NCBI GenBank assembly: GCA_051004015.1
Contig: JBPCKT010000124.1
Coordinates: forward strand, 1-30,140
Source of the DNA: SXOA01 sp051004015
GTDB lineage: Bacteria; Planctomycetota; Planctomycetia; Pirellulales; Pirellulaceae
Direction of reading: 5' to 3'
Length of the DNA: 30,140 nucleotides
Part shown: in pieces, positions 15,778 to 24,931 of the stretch
Layout of the letters: every line of letters starts with the position of its first letter
Position numbering within the stretch: position 1 is the stretch's first letter
Made by a program: the position numbers and the translations under genes
The notes under the pieces: model-generated
Database searches by the model: none
What the model saw: the letters and a program-made list of their open reading frames with translations, nothing else
Told to the model about the DNA's origin: nothing

Positions 15778-17848
15778 GCGGGAACAGCGGCGTGCAGGGG
15801 CCGGGCATGCCAATCCGAATATCGCTCCGCCAGGCGAGGCAGACGCAGATGTTGTAAGTGCCCGGCGGTAGTTGGTCGGACACCGTGAAGGGGAGCAGCA
15901 CCTTCCCTTCCTTCACCGTCAATGTCTGCGGCGTTTCATGTCCGCAAGCCACGCCCGAGGAAGCGTAGTTGACGCTGAGGTTGATCGGCATGCCGTCCGC
16001 GACTCCCGTGACGACAACCGGAATCTCCAGCTTCTTGCCGATCGTCGCTTCCACGCTTTCGCCGGCGAATTGCAGCTTGACGCCGTGCGGCTTGGTCACG
16101 GCAGCCCGCGAAACGGGAGTCGCTCGAAAGTAGCCGGTGTCACTGCTGTAGAACAGCGTGAGCGGCTGGGCGAAGCGGACCAGCTCCTGGCCGCCTTGCA
16201 TCCCTTTGCCGACGACACGAAAGGTTGTGCAATCTCCGGGCTTGGCGTCTACCGGCGCGGTGATGGTTAAGAAGACCCGGTCGCGGAAATGGTAGGCGGG
16301 GCGTGGATTGGGGCCACCGAAGCTGGTGCTGACGCTTCCCTTCCAACCCACAGGCAGACCCTCCAGCGACAGTTCCACATTCCCTTCGTATCCGGCCAGT
16401 CGTTCGATCTTGACAATCAGTCCCGCGGTGGAGCCCGGTCCCCAAATGGGAACGCCATCCGGGAATTGCCAAAGCTGAAAATCGGGAGTGGCCAGTCGCG
16501 CGGTCAATCGGTAAACAACCCGCGGACCGCTGAGGCCAGCCGCTTCGCGGACGCGTAAGGTGTATTCCCCGTCCTGAGGAGCTTTGAACGAGAGGCGGCT
16601 GTCGGTGGAGAGGTAGTCGTGCATCCACATATAGTCGAGGGCGAAGCCATCATCGTTTTCGGCCAGCAGCTTGCCGGCAGCATCCAAAACTTCCACCCGA
16701 GTGTCGGCAGGGCCGCGCAGAAAGCGATGGGCGGTGGTCTCCAAATCGAGCGTCTCTCCCGCGCGAAGCGTCACGCGATAGGTATCAACATCGCCGGGTT
16801 TATCAAACTGGGCATTCATCACGACCGGCAGCGATAGCCTGGTCGCGCCTGCCAATTCATCATTGGGTTCGATTTCGATTCCCTCCGGCTGGTCGCTGAC
16901 GAAGAACGGCACATCGTGATTGCCGGCTGCGGGGCCATCCGCCGCGAGATATAAGACGGGCGAGCTTTCATCGGCCGGAATCGCAATTTCGCGGCGCGTG
17001 CCGACTGGAATGTTCGGCCCGCGAAGCTCCACCGAGATTGTCTCTCCGCGCCTCCCCCCGGGTGGGAAAACACTCGTGACTACCGGGACTTCCCCGATGG
17101 TCAGCCGATAGACCGCCTGCGGATATCCGCGGAAGGAATTGAGCTGCACCCGAACCTGGTACTGCCCATCAATGGCGGGGGTGAATTCGACGAGCGGGTC
17201 GAGACTGAGCGTGTCCTGGGCCTCCGCGATGACGCGGCCTTGCTGGTCGACAATCGTCAGCTCCGCATCGGTAATGCCATAGTTACCCCCTTGGCCATGA
17301 GTATCGATGGAATGCGCGGCAATGCACGCCACCAGCTTCTGCCCCGCCTTGGCGCTAAACCTGTAGACATCCACGTCCGCGGCGGGATTGACCTGTCCGT
17401 TGACGACTACTGGAGCATTTACATCCTGCGGCTTAGCGGCGTCGTTGTTCGGCTCGGCCTCGATGACTTCGGGAAGCGAGCCAACGACGAACCAGGCCAT
17501 GTTGGTGAGGCCGCTTCCTTCATTAAGGACTCGGACGCAGCGGCGGCCCGGAGCAGCATCCGCGGCGATCTCCAGGGTAGCACGCAACTCATGACCCTTG
17601 ATGTTCTTGAGCTCCTTGACCCGAATGCCGGGCGGTCCATCGATCAAAATGTCTTTGGCATCTGCCAGGCCGGGGAAATTTCCATTGGCGAAGAAGTCCA
17701 CGGCAACGGTGGTTCCGCGCTGGCCGCCGGCGGGAAAGATATATTCGAGCAGACAGGACTCGTACCGCGGAGCTTCCGGTTGGGCGGATGCAAGTCCCGC
17801 CACCAGCAGCATGCAGAAAGTCGCCGTGATAGGTACTACCTTCCTCAC
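15752..17848 (-). CDS. Secreted PPC-domain (pre-peptidase C-terminal-like) protein
   Basis: This 698-aa protein starts at GTG 17848-17846, overlapping the TGA of the DUF1501 gene in a GTGA junction. The N-terminus M-R-K-V-V-P plus a hydrophobic stretch ending A-S-A-Q is a signal peptide. Two or more PPC-like beta domains are marked by E-x-E-P-N-(N/D) openings (E-A-E-P-N-N-D and E-I-E-P-N-D-E), D-V-D-x-Y-R-(F/V) strands and a G-E-Y-T-L-R-V strand. Proteins of this type are abundant in planctomycetes next to DUF1501 and DUF1549/1553 proteins. They are secreted or surface-located with unknown ligands. It is the last gene of its operon and ends overlapping the convergent membrane-protein gene. 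Confidence 0.87.
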   Translation of the reverse strand: MRKVVPITATFCMLLVAGLASAQPEAPRYESCLLEYIFPAGGQRGTTVAVDFFANGNFPGLADAKDILIDGPPGIRVKELKNIKGHELRATLEIAADAAPGRRCVRVLNEGSGLTNMAWFVVGSLPEVIEAEPNNDAAKPQDVNAPVVVNGQVNPAADVDVYRFSAKAGQKLVACIAAHSIDTHGQGGNYGITDAELTIVDQQGRVIAEAQDTLSLDPLVEFTPAIDGQYQVRVQLNSFRGYPQAVYRLTIGEVPVVTSVFPPGGRRGETISVELRGPNIPVGTRREIAIPADESSPVLYLAADGPAAGNHDVPFFVSDQPEGIEIEPNDELAGATRLSLPVVMNAQFDKPGDVDTYRVTLRAGETLDLETTAHRFLRGPADTRVEVLDAAGKLLAENDDGFALDYMWMHDYLSTDSRLSFKAPQDGEYTLRVREAAGLSGPRVVYRLTARLATPDFQLWQFPDGVPIWGPGSTAGLIVKIERLAGYEGNVELSLEGLPVGWKGSVSTSFGGPNPRPAYHFRDRVFLTITAPVDAKPGDCTTFRVVGKGMQGGQELVRFAQPLTLFYSSDTGYFRATPVSRAAVTKPHGVKLQFAGESVEATIGKKLEIPVVVTGVADGMPINLSVNYASSGVACGHETPQTLTVKEGKVLLPFTVSDQLPPGTYNICVCLAWRSDIRIGMPGPCTPLFPLKVLPAAK

Positions 17849-19188
17849 CGGATGACTCCCGCAATCGGCTTGCCGCCGTTGATGAGGCGGATGGGGCGAC
17901 CGTCTTCCGAGATGTATTCCCGCGTCTCGTCGATGCCGAGCAGGCGGTAAATGGTCGCGGCATAGTCGACGGTGCTGTTCGCGGTGCTGCTGACCCGCTC
18001 GCAGCGGGCGTCGGTCTGGCCGATGACGCTCCCCATCGCCACGCGGCTGCCAGAGAGGCCGACGACGTTGCAAGGGGCGTAGTGGTCACGGCCGGCTGCT
18101 CCGTTCACCTTGGGAGTGCGGCCGAACTCGCCGGCGCAGATGACGAGCGTGGAATCGAGCAGTCCCCGCTGCGAAAGGTCTTCGAGCAGCGCTGACCAGC
18201 ACTGGTCGAGCGTCGGCAGTAGCGGTGTTTTCAGCCGGCCAAAGTTGTTGTCATGCGTGTCCCAGCCGCTGGAGATTACCGAGACAAACCGAACCCCCGA
18301 TTCGATCAGCCGACGGGCGAGAAGCACGCCCTGCCCGGTGGCATTGCGGCCATAACGGTCGCGGACTTTTTCAGGCTCTTGCGTCAGATTGAAGGCCTGC
18401 TTGGCGGCGGGAGATGTGATCAGGCTGAACGCCTGGCGGTAGAATTCGTTTCGGTCGAGCACGGCCCCAGCGTTCTTCTCGGTGGCCTGCTGCCAGGCAT
18501 CCAGCCGCGAGAGGAGACGCTGACGGCGGGCCGTGCGCGGTTCGCCAATCGCGGCGGGAATGCTGACGTCCTCCACGCTAAAGTCGGCGGCGTTTGGGTC
18601 GGTGCGAATGGCCAGCGGATTGAACCGCGAGCCAAGATAGCCGGCTCCCGAGTAGGCGACCTGCTCCCCCACTTGTACGTTCGCCGGCATTCCCCCCTTC
18701 CAGCCTTTTTCTCGAGCAACCACGCTGCCGAACATGGGATAGATTGTCGCGCCGGCGGGTTGACCGGTGGGATCGGGGCGCTGCGGATAGCCGGTGAGCA
18801 TGTAGTGCATGGCGGCCGCATGGTCGCCGCTTTCAGCATGCACGATGGACTTAATCAGGCAGACCTTGTCCAGGCAATCGGCCATCTTGGGAAGATGCTC
18901 GCAGGCAAGTTGTCCCGGAATCTTCGTCGGCAGGCCTTTGAACTCACCCCGAAACTCAATCGGCGCGTCCGGCTTCATGTCGAGGGTATCGACGTTGCTC
19001 ATCCCGCCGGCCGTGAACAGCAGAATGCAGTTCATGTCGCGGCCCCCCTCCGCTCCTTGCGCAGCCCTCGCCGCGAGTAGCCGCGGCAGCGTGAGGCCGA
19101 AGAGCGAGAGCGCCCCGACCTGCAAAAACGGCCTGCGGCCGAGTCCCTGGCAATTGGCGAAGGTGTCATTGATTTGGAACATGGACAT
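17845..19188 (-). CDS. DUF1501 domain-containing protein
   Basis: This 447-aa protein has a Tat-like leader, G-R-R-P-F-L-Q-V-G-A-L-S-L-F-G-L, near residues 17-32. It then shows the DUF1501 features C-I-L-L-F-T-A-G-G-M-S-N-V-D-T-L-D-M-K-P, S-G-D-H-A-A-A-M-H-Y-M-L-T-G, W-D-T-H-D-N-N-F and A-G-E-F-G-R-T-P-K-V-N-G-A-A-G-R-D-H. These are sulfatase/alkaline-phosphatase-like metal-site motifs. DUF1501 proteins are exported folded, probably as hydrolases of sulfated or phosphorylated substrates, and are nearly always paired with DUF1549/1553 proteins in planctomycetes. Here that partner ends 18 bp upstream, and the PPC protein gene overlaps downstream. Confidence 0.93.
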   Translation of the reverse strand: MSMFQINDTFANCQGLGRRPFLQVGALSLFGLTLPRLLAARAAQGAEGGRDMNCILLFTAGGMSNVDTLDMKPDAPIEFRGEFKGLPTKIPGQLACEHLPKMADCLDKVCLIKSIVHAESGDHAAAMHYMLTGYPQRPDPTGQPAGATIYPMFGSVVAREKGWKGGMPANVQVGEQVAYSGAGYLGSRFNPLAIRTDPNAADFSVEDVSIPAAIGEPRTARRQRLLSRLDAWQQATEKNAGAVLDRNEFYRQAFSLITSPAAKQAFNLTQEPEKVRDRYGRNATGQGVLLARRLIESGVRFVSVISSGWDTHDNNFGRLKTPLLPTLDQCWSALLEDLSQRGLLDSTLVICAGEFGRTPKVNGAAGRDHYAPCNVVGLSGSRVAMGSVIGQTDARCERVSSTANSTVDYAATIYRLLGIDETREYISEDGRPIRLINGGKPIAGVIR

Positions 19189-19206
19189 TAGGGCCGAACC
19201 AAGGGT

Positions 19207-21420
19207 TTAATGCTGAAACACAAACTCCGAGCTGTTCAAGAGGGACCAAAGGACATCTTCCCATGCCTCTTGGCGCGAGGGAACCTCGCGGAGCGTCTCC
19301 TCGATGACCTTTCGCTCCTGTTCGCTCGGCAACCGGGCAAAGGCGGCCAGATAAATCTCGTCGGCAATTTCGTGATCGGTCTTGTTTTCTTTGATGAGCC
19401 GGACGATACGCCCCTTGTCGCTGCTGAGCTTCCCCTGCAAGGCCGTGCTGTTGGCCAGATGCAAGGCTTGCGACAGGTCCGGCCCTGCCATCCGTCCGCA
19501 TTCGCAGGCCGTGGTGCGGAGCGGCTTGCCAAACGTCGCTAAAAAGTACGAGACGGTCGTTGGGTCGGGGAGTGAAATCGCCCGCGTCCCCTCCGGCAGC
19601 CCCGCAAAGCTCTCGCTGGTTTCACAAACCTGGTTGACGCCGTCGAGCAGCACCTCGGCCGAAAGGCGCTTCAGCGAGCGGTGCGTGAAGAGCGAGCCGT
19701 CCCGGTCGCGCATTGGCGCCCGCTCAGCGGCAAGTTGATAAACCCGCGAGCGGCAGATGGTGCGGAGAAGATGCTTTACATCAAACTTGTGGTCGGAGAA
19801 ATCCTTAGCCAGAGCATCGAGCAGGGCGGCGTTGCTTGGCGGGTTAGTCGCTCGCAAATCGTCGATCGGCTCAACGATGCCGCGGCCGATGAGATACGAC
19901 CAGTAGCGATTGGCGAAGTTGCGGGCGAAGTACGGGTTCTGCGGGCTGGCAATCCAGTCGGCTAGCCGCTTGCGTACATCTGGCTCAGAAAGAATCGCAA
20001 CGGCAGCGGCGTCCGGTAATTTCGCGGCTGCAACGACTTCTCCTAGCACCCTCGGCTGAACCTCCGGCTTGAGGCCTCGATTGGGGACCGGCGCGGCAAG
20101 CGGGCGGATGCTCTTGAGGCCGCCGAACCGCCCATTGTCGCCGCTGTTCTTGGTTTCGACGCGCATGAAGAACGCGGCCAGGCCGTAGTAATCGTCCTGG
20201 CTCCAGACCTCCAGCGGATGATGGTGGCAGCGGGCACACTGCATCCGAACGCCGAGAAACACCTGCGCCGTGGTTTCCGCCAACTCCTCGGGCGTGGCAT
20301 CCACAAAGTAAAAAGCGACCGGTCCCGTCGTGTAAAGATTGCCCTGCGAGGTCAGCACCTCCCGCGTGAAGTCGTCCAGCGGCTTGTTTTCACGCAGGGA
20401 TTTTCGGACCCAGGAAGTAAAACTCCCCAGCCCACGCTCACCAAGATATCGTTTATGACCGCGCAGCAAATCGCCCCAGCGAAGTGCCCAGTATTCCACG
20501 TACTCCGGCCGCTCCAACAGTTCGTCAATGAGCTTGTTCCGCTTTTCGAGATCGCCTGACGCCAAGAACTTTCGCACCTCCTCCGGCCGCGGCAATGTAC
20601 CGATGAGATCTAGATAAACTCGCCGCACAAATTCGCTGTCGCCCGAAGTTCCCGCGGGTGTCACGCCAACCCGCTTCCATTCCGCGGCAACCAGGTCGTC
20701 AATGTAGTTCACAGGTTTGAACTGGCTCAGGTCCGGCTCAGGTCCGTAGGGAATGGTCACTTCCACTGCCGCCACCTGACCGGCAAAGCGGACCATGACC
20801 GTCGTCTTGCCGGGGCTGAGTGCTTTGATTTCACCGCTGCCGCTGACTTCGGCCACAAGCGGGTCGCTTGAATCGTAGAGAGCCAAAGGCGAAATCGGCA
20901 ATTCGTTACCGTCCGACCAGCGCGCTCGCGATTGAATGGCGAGCATTGTGCCCGGCTGGAGCGTGGCTGACTTCGGCAGGACCGACAGGCTCTGGACTTG
21001 CAGCTTCCAATCAACGGGGGCCGGCGCGCCCTTGCTCAAGAATCCCTGAAGAATCCGCTGCGATTCAGAATCCGGTTCAATCCGCCGACCGCCACCATGC
21101 GGCACCACTCCGAGTGCTTTCTGAATCAACAGGCTGCTTTCAGGACTTGCCAACGACACCCTCCTGCCCCGCGCCCCTTGGAAAATCGCCTCATAATCCG
21201 CGGCTGGGTCAAATCCCAATAGCGAGAGCCGAAATCCTCCCCGGCCCTGAAACGACCCGTGGCATGCCCCCGCATTGCAGCCGGCTTTCGTCAGGACCGG
21301 CACGACGTCCTGGATGAAATTGGGTTCCCGCTCGCCATCAGCGGCGTTTGCGCCAGCCAAAAACCCCGCACAAAAGCTGAGAGATACCGCCCAGCCGACT
21401 TTGGCCCGCGCGTTTGTCAT
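19207..21420 (-). CDS. DUF1549/DUF1553 protein with Ig-like (BIG2-type) domain
   Basis: This 737-aa secreted protein has a signal peptide (about residues 1-27, ending A-G-A-N-A-A-D). The cytochrome-like segment A-G-C-N-A-G-A-C-H-G is CxxxxCH, two residues longer than the usual CxxCH. A BIG2-type beta domain lies at about 143-228. DUF1549 follows (Y-I-D-D-L-V-A-A-E-W, F-V-R-R-V-Y-L-D-L-I-G-T-L-P), containing C-A-R-C-H-H-H-P. DUF1553 is at the C-terminus (N-P-Y-F-A-R-N-F-A-N-R-Y-W). These large planctomycete proteins are thought to be extracytoplasmic and to work with DUF1501 partners. It is the first gene of the three-gene reverse operon. Confidence 0.93.
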   Translation of the reverse strand: MTNARAKVGWAVSLSFCAGFLAGANAADGEREPNFIQDVVPVLTKAGCNAGACHGSFQGRGGFRLSLLGFDPAADYEAIFQGARGRRVSLASPESSLLIQKALGVVPHGGGRRIEPDSESQRILQGFLSKGAPAPVDWKLQVQSLSVLPKSATLQPGTMLAIQSRARWSDGNELPISPLALYDSSDPLVAEVSGSGEIKALSPGKTTVMVRFAGQVAAVEVTIPYGPEPDLSQFKPVNYIDDLVAAEWKRVGVTPAGTSGDSEFVRRVYLDLIGTLPRPEEVRKFLASGDLEKRNKLIDELLERPEYVEYWALRWGDLLRGHKRYLGERGLGSFTSWVRKSLRENKPLDDFTREVLTSQGNLYTTGPVAFYFVDATPEELAETTAQVFLGVRMQCARCHHHPLEVWSQDDYYGLAAFFMRVETKNSGDNGRFGGLKSIRPLAAPVPNRGLKPEVQPRVLGEVVAAAKLPDAAAVAILSEPDVRKRLADWIASPQNPYFARNFANRYWSYLIGRGIVEPIDDLRATNPPSNAALLDALAKDFSDHKFDVKHLLRTICRSRVYQLAAERAPMRDRDGSLFTHRSLKRLSAEVLLDGVNQVCETSESFAGLPEGTRAISLPDPTTVSYFLATFGKPLRTTACECGRMAGPDLSQALHLANSTALQGKLSSDKGRIVRLIKENKTDHEIADEIYLAAFARLPSEQERKVIEETLREVPSRQEAWEDVLWSLLNSSEFVFQH

Positions 21421-21573
21421 TACAGCTCTCGGAGTGTCCTATCATCAATAGCGGCTTATGTTTATTGTAAGCTGGACTAGTGGTAAAATCAAGGCAAAGT
21501 GCCGGAGGCCAATGCGGTTGACGAACCTCTCCTCGTCCCGCAAACTCTAAACAGAAGATTGAAACAGCAGCCC

Positions 21574-21777
<204 letters not shown>

Positions 21778-21932
21778 ATTGCCAAAATGGCAGAAATACT
21801 TCTTGTGGCCTCGGCGGTTCGGCGCTGATCTCGCGTTTCTTTGTCTCAATCATCAATGGTAGCCATCGGCATCGACAGACCGCTGCGCGCTGTCATTTGA
21901 CCCCGGGCGGCGCGACTTGGTAAACTGAACAT

Positions 21933-22160
21933 ATGACACCACCCACCACCACTGCGATGCCTGTGAATGAGGCATTGGTAGACGGCCACGAGGTCGCCAG
22001 GTGGCTTGGTGTCGGCTATGGCACCCTTCTGCGATGGCGGAAGGCCGGGAAAGTGCCCGCGGTCAAGCTGTCGCGGAAAGTGCTGCGGTTCAATCTCCGC
22101 CAGGTGGCCGAAGCCCTGGGGATTGCTGTTGAGTCTCTTGGCGGTCCCGAAACGAAATAA
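21933..22160 (+). CDS. Excisionase-type helix-turn-helix protein
   Basis: This 75-aa protein carries a MerR/excisionase-like HTH: V-D-G-H-E-V-A-R-W-L-G-V-G-Y-G-T-L-L-R-W-R-K-A-G-K-V-P-A-V-K-L-S-type residues at about 17-44, followed by the wing strand K-V-L-R-F-N-L. Such proteins act as recombination directionality factors or small regulators on mobile elements. It is the first gene after the interrupted tRNA, where an excisionase would be expected, though no integrase is in the window. It could alternatively be a transcriptional regulator of the helicase gene 82 bp downstream. Confidence 0.8.
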   Translation: MTPPTTTAMPVNEALVDGHEVARWLGVGYGTLLRWRKAGKVPAVKLSRKVLRFNLRQVAEALGIAVESLGGPETK

Positions 22161-22242
22161 GCCCGGCCGTGGCGGCCGAGCTCATTTCTAAGGCCCGGAA
22201 GTTTGATTCGTTGTTGCGTAACTTCTTCCAAACCCTTCTATC

Positions 22243-23754
22243 ATGATAACGAAAAAGCGCGGCGGGTGTCAACCACCAGAGCCGCGGATACATGCGGACA
22301 CACAGGCCGAAAAAGGCGTTCTTTCGGCCATTCTCAATGAGCCCAAGCAGCTTGTTAATGTCCAGGCGTTTGGCCTGCGGCCCGAGCATTTCTTCGACGA
22401 CGCAAATCGCGAGATTTATCAATCCATCGCCGATCTCTTCGGCCGCGGTACTTCCCCTGAGATAACCGCACTCCTGGGCGAATTGAACCGTCGCTCGGTG
22501 GCCGGGAAGAAGGCGATTGATTACATCGGCGGTGCGGGTTATTTGGCGAAGGTCATCAATATCCAGGCCGTCGCCTGCAACTCGGTCGAGTATTCCAACA
22601 CGATTGTCGAGCACTGGTGGCGACGAGAGCAGGAACGGCAGACGCTCGATTTATTGCAGCGAATTGAGGCCGGCGAACCAATCGAGGACGTGGCCGCAAT
22701 TGTCGATGGTTGGGCGGAACGAAACCGGGAGTCTCGCAACAAGCGGAAAGGGCCAAAGACCATGGCGACGATCATTGAAACCGCCGGAGATATGCGGAAA
22801 GCAGTTATCGCCGGTTTGCTGCGGGCCGGCGAGACGATGAACGTCGTGGCGCCCACCAAGCGCGGAAAAAGCTGGTTGGTTATTGGCTTGGTGTTGCAGA
22901 TTGTCGTGGGCGGCCGGTGGCTTGGATCGTTTCAATGTACGAAAGGCCGGGTGCTGGTTCTCGACAATGAGCTGCACGAAGAAACCGCGAAACAGCGATA
23001 CCTCCGCGTGTCGGAAGCAATGGGGCTCGATGTCAGCGACTGGGGCGGCAGCGTCCAAATGGAATTCTTCCGCGGACAAAACATGGACCTGGAGAAGCTC
23101 GGGGCCTACCTCGAACAGTTCCGGCCCGGCGAATTCTCCCTGATCGTGCTTGACGCTCTTTATCGATTCCTGCCGCCCGGTGTGGACGAAAATAGCAATT
23201 CCGACATGACGAGGATGTACAACTTGATCGACAGCTACGCCAGGCGGTTGGGCTGCGCCATCGTCTGCATTACCCATTCAAGCAAGGGCGATCAAGCTGG
23301 CAAATCAGTGACGGACGTCGGAAGCGGCGCGGGTTCACAAAGCCGGGCCCCTGATACGCATGTTGTGCTCCGGCAGCATCAAGAGCCGGACGCGGTTGTC
23401 CTCGACCTGGCCGCTCGAAGCTGGCCGCCGCTCGAGAATCCGGTCGTCCTGCGGTGGGACTGGCCGGTATGGTTTGTGGATCACTCCCTCGACCCGGCGG
23501 CACTCTACCGCCCTGACCGCGGACGGAAGGCGGCCGAGAAGGAATTGCCCTGGACCGCGGAGCGGTTCGCCAGCCAATTCATCACCGAAACCAGGCAGCC
23601 GAAACCATCCATCCTGGATAACGCGGTGGCGGCGGGGCTGACAAACAAGATGGCCGAGAAGCTCTTGAGCACCGCCGCCGCGAAGAAATTGGCGTTCCGC
23701 TCGAAGGATCCGGACGACGCTCGGCTGGTACTTTTTTCGACTCAAGCGGCCTAA
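22243..23754 (+). CDS. Replicative helicase: DnaB N-terminal domain joined to RepA-type ATPase
   Basis: This 503-aa protein has a DnaB-like N-terminal domain at about residues 15-125 (A-E-K-G-V-L-S-A-I-L, F-F-D-D-A-N-R-E-I-Y, G-G-A-G-Y-L-A-K-V-I). A linker leads to a RepA/AAA_25-type hexameric ATPase with Walker A A-P-T-K-R-G-K-S (203-210), E243 in L-D-N-E-L-H, and Walker B S-L-I-V-L-D-A-L-Y-R-F (299-309). The sequence T-H-S-S-K-G follows at the sensor position. Phage and plasmid helicases normally use either the DnaB or the RepA ATPase core. Here the DnaB-type primase-interaction domain fronts a RepA-like motor. It probably loads as a hexamer at the element's origin, so the element likely replicates autonomously. 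Confidence 0.85.
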   Translation: MITKKRGGCQPPEPRIHADTQAEKGVLSAILNEPKQLVNVQAFGLRPEHFFDDANREIYQSIADLFGRGTSPEITALLGELNRRSVAGKKAIDYIGGAGYLAKVINIQAVACNSVEYSNTIVEHWWRREQERQTLDLLQRIEAGEPIEDVAAIVDGWAERNRESRNKRKGPKTMATIIETAGDMRKAVIAGLLRAGETMNVVAPTKRGKSWLVIGLVLQIVVGGRWLGSFQCTKGRVLVLDNELHEETAKQRYLRVSEAMGLDVSDWGGSVQMEFFRGQNMDLEKLGAYLEQFRPGEFSLIVLDALYRFLPPGVDENSNSDMTRMYNLIDSYARRLGCAIVCITHSSKGDQAGKSVTDVGSGAGSQSRAPDTHVVLRQHQEPDAVVLDLAARSWPPLENPVVLRWDWPVWFVDHSLDPAALYRPDRGRKAAEKELPWTAERFASQFITETRQPKPSILDNAVAAGLTNKMAEKLLSTAAAKKLAFRSKDPDDARLVLFSTQAA

Positions 23755-23757
23755 GAA

Positions 23758-23831
23758 ATATATCTCTCTCCCCCCCCACACCCCCCAGTAAGAGAAGCAT
23801 AGATCGCTTCTCTCTGGGGGCGAGGGATATC
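23758..23831. terminator. Long two-part stem-loop after the helicase gene
   Basis: The core arms are CCCCCAG-TA-AGAGAAGC (23782-23798) and GCTTCTCT-CTGGGGG (23806-23820), a 15-bp stem with a two-base bulge and a seven-base loop. Flanking ATATC and GATAT segments extend the pairing. It directly follows the helicase stop and may attenuate transcription into the packaging genes or mark an origin structure. No T-run follows. Confidence 0.5.
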
Positions 23832-23865
23832 GGGGAGGGAAGGATTGTTTTGGAACCCTCAAAAA

Positions 23866-24057
23866 ATGAGCCAGCCCGCCTACGTTTTGACACTCAAGCC
23901 GATGCCCGACGAAACGGACCCCTTGGGCATTCGGCGGCTGAGGGCGGCGCTAAAATGCCTGGTTCGAAGCTATCGGCTGCGGCCGGTGGCGATACAGCCG
24001 GCTTTACCCGAGACGACCACGGAACCCCCGCCTACTGCACGGATGAGCGCGAAATGA
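23866..24057 (+). CDS. Small conserved-looking mobile-element protein
   Basis: This 63-aa protein starts at ATG 23866. It opens with Y-V-L-T-L-K-P-M-P and continues D-P-L-G-I-R-R-L-R-A-A-L-K-C-L-V-R-S-Y-R-L-R. This strand-then-amphipathic-helix pattern is one I associate with small uncharacterised proteins of planctomycete prophages. Its TGA overlaps the ATG of the next HTH gene by four bases (ATGA), supporting coupled translation and the reality of both. The function is unknown. Confidence 0.55.
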   Translation: MSQPAYVLTLKPMPDETDPLGIRRLRAALKCLVRSYRLRPVAIQPALPETTTEPPPTARMSAK

Positions 24058-24281
24058 GCGAGACGGCGACGATGACGAACCTGCCCGAACTAATGACTCC
24101 CGAAGAGACTGCGGCGTATCTGCGGCTCGATGCCAAGGACGGCAACCCGAAGGAGCGGCTGCGGAACCTCATCCGCCGGCAACGGCTCCCGGTGGCATCC
24201 CGCGGCCGGCTGCGACTGTTCCGAAGGACGGCCGTTGACGCATGGCTCGACGGCGGCAGGACACAGAGTCCAGCGCGGTAG
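24054..24281 (+). CDS. Second excisionase-type helix-turn-helix protein
   Basis: This 75-aa protein starts at ATG 24054 in the ATGA overlap; a longer frame from 23850 overlaps the preceding gene and is not favoured. The HTH reads L-M-T-P-E-E-T-A-A-Y-L-R-L, then L-R-N-L-I-R-R-Q-R-L-P-V-A-S-R-G-R-L-R-L-F-R, ending with A-V-D-A-W-L-D. This is the HTH_17/excisionase layout. A nine-residue insert (D-A-K-D-G-N-P-K-E) separates the two helices. It may control excision or the downstream terminase genes. Confidence 0.75.
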   Translation: MSETATMTNLPELMTPEETAAYLRLDAKDGNPKERLRNLIRRQRLPVASRGRLRLFRRTAVDAWLDGGRTQSPAR

Positions 24282-24350
24282 CTTGCGGCGCAAGGACTTA
24301 CGTTAATTGACACTCGCCGCGCGCAACGGGCGCGCAAGGATGGTTGGAAA

Positions 24351-24860
24351 ATGGCTGGAATCAAAGGGCACAGCGGCCCCCCCGGAAATCAGAACGCGGC
24401 GGGCAATCCTGGCGGACCTGGCGGGCAGGTGAAGCACGGAGTAACGGCGTTCCTCGCCAACTCCAAGCTGCCGGCGAAATGCGGCTACATTTCGCGTCGT
24501 TTGAGGGGCTTCCAGGCTGCTTTGCAGGAGGCGCTATTCCATAGAGGGGACGAAATCGACCTGCGTAATTCGCTCCTCATCCAGTCGGCCCTGCGCCACG
24601 AGGGACGGGTGCAGCTGCTCCAGCGATGGCTGCGGCTGGCTCCGGCGGAAATGGAGCTCGCGGATCGCCTGGCCCTCCTGCGGGACATTTCCCAAGCAAC
24701 CGAGAAGCGGGATGGCGTGCTGGAAAAATTGGGGCTCGATGCCGCTCCTGGGCAAGTTGACCGCTGGCCACTCGCCGGCGACTTCCTCCCGCCAGTAACG
24801 CCCCCAAGCCCCGTAAACGCCTCCGGACAGCCCGAACCGCCCAAAGACACCGACGAGTAG
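24351..24860 (+). CDS. Phage terminase small subunit-like protein
   Basis: This 169-aa protein starts at ATG 24351. The glycine/asparagine-rich N-terminus (H-S-G-P-P-G-N-Q-N-A-A-G-N-P-G-G) resembles the G-N-Q-N-A motif of many small terminases. The helical centre contains L-R-D-I-S-Q-A-T-E-K-R-D-G-V-L-E-K-L-G-L-D (111-131, with breaks), a pattern typical of TerS C-terminal regions. The last 40 residues are Pro-rich. Small terminases recognise the packaging site and hand DNA to the large subunit, whose gene starts 71 bp later. The assignment rests partly on this adjacency. Confidence 0.75.
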   Translation: MAGIKGHSGPPGNQNAAGNPGGPGGQVKHGVTAFLANSKLPAKCGYISRRLRGFQAALQEALFHRGDEIDLRNSLLIQSALRHEGRVQLLQRWLRLAPAEMELADRLALLRDISQATEKRDGVLEKLGLDAAPGQVDRWPLAGDFLPPVTPPSPVNASGQPEPPKDTDE

Positions 24861-24931
24861 CTCGGAAGCCCCTGGCGGCCCGCTGGGAGCGTCTGGAACG
24901 ATTTTACGGCACCCATATAGGACAGAATTCC

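Noticed and set aside
17240..17950. Long forward-strand open frame over the PPC and DUF1501 genes
   Set aside because: It is a GC-driven shadow; the opposite strand carries a signal peptide and recognised domains.
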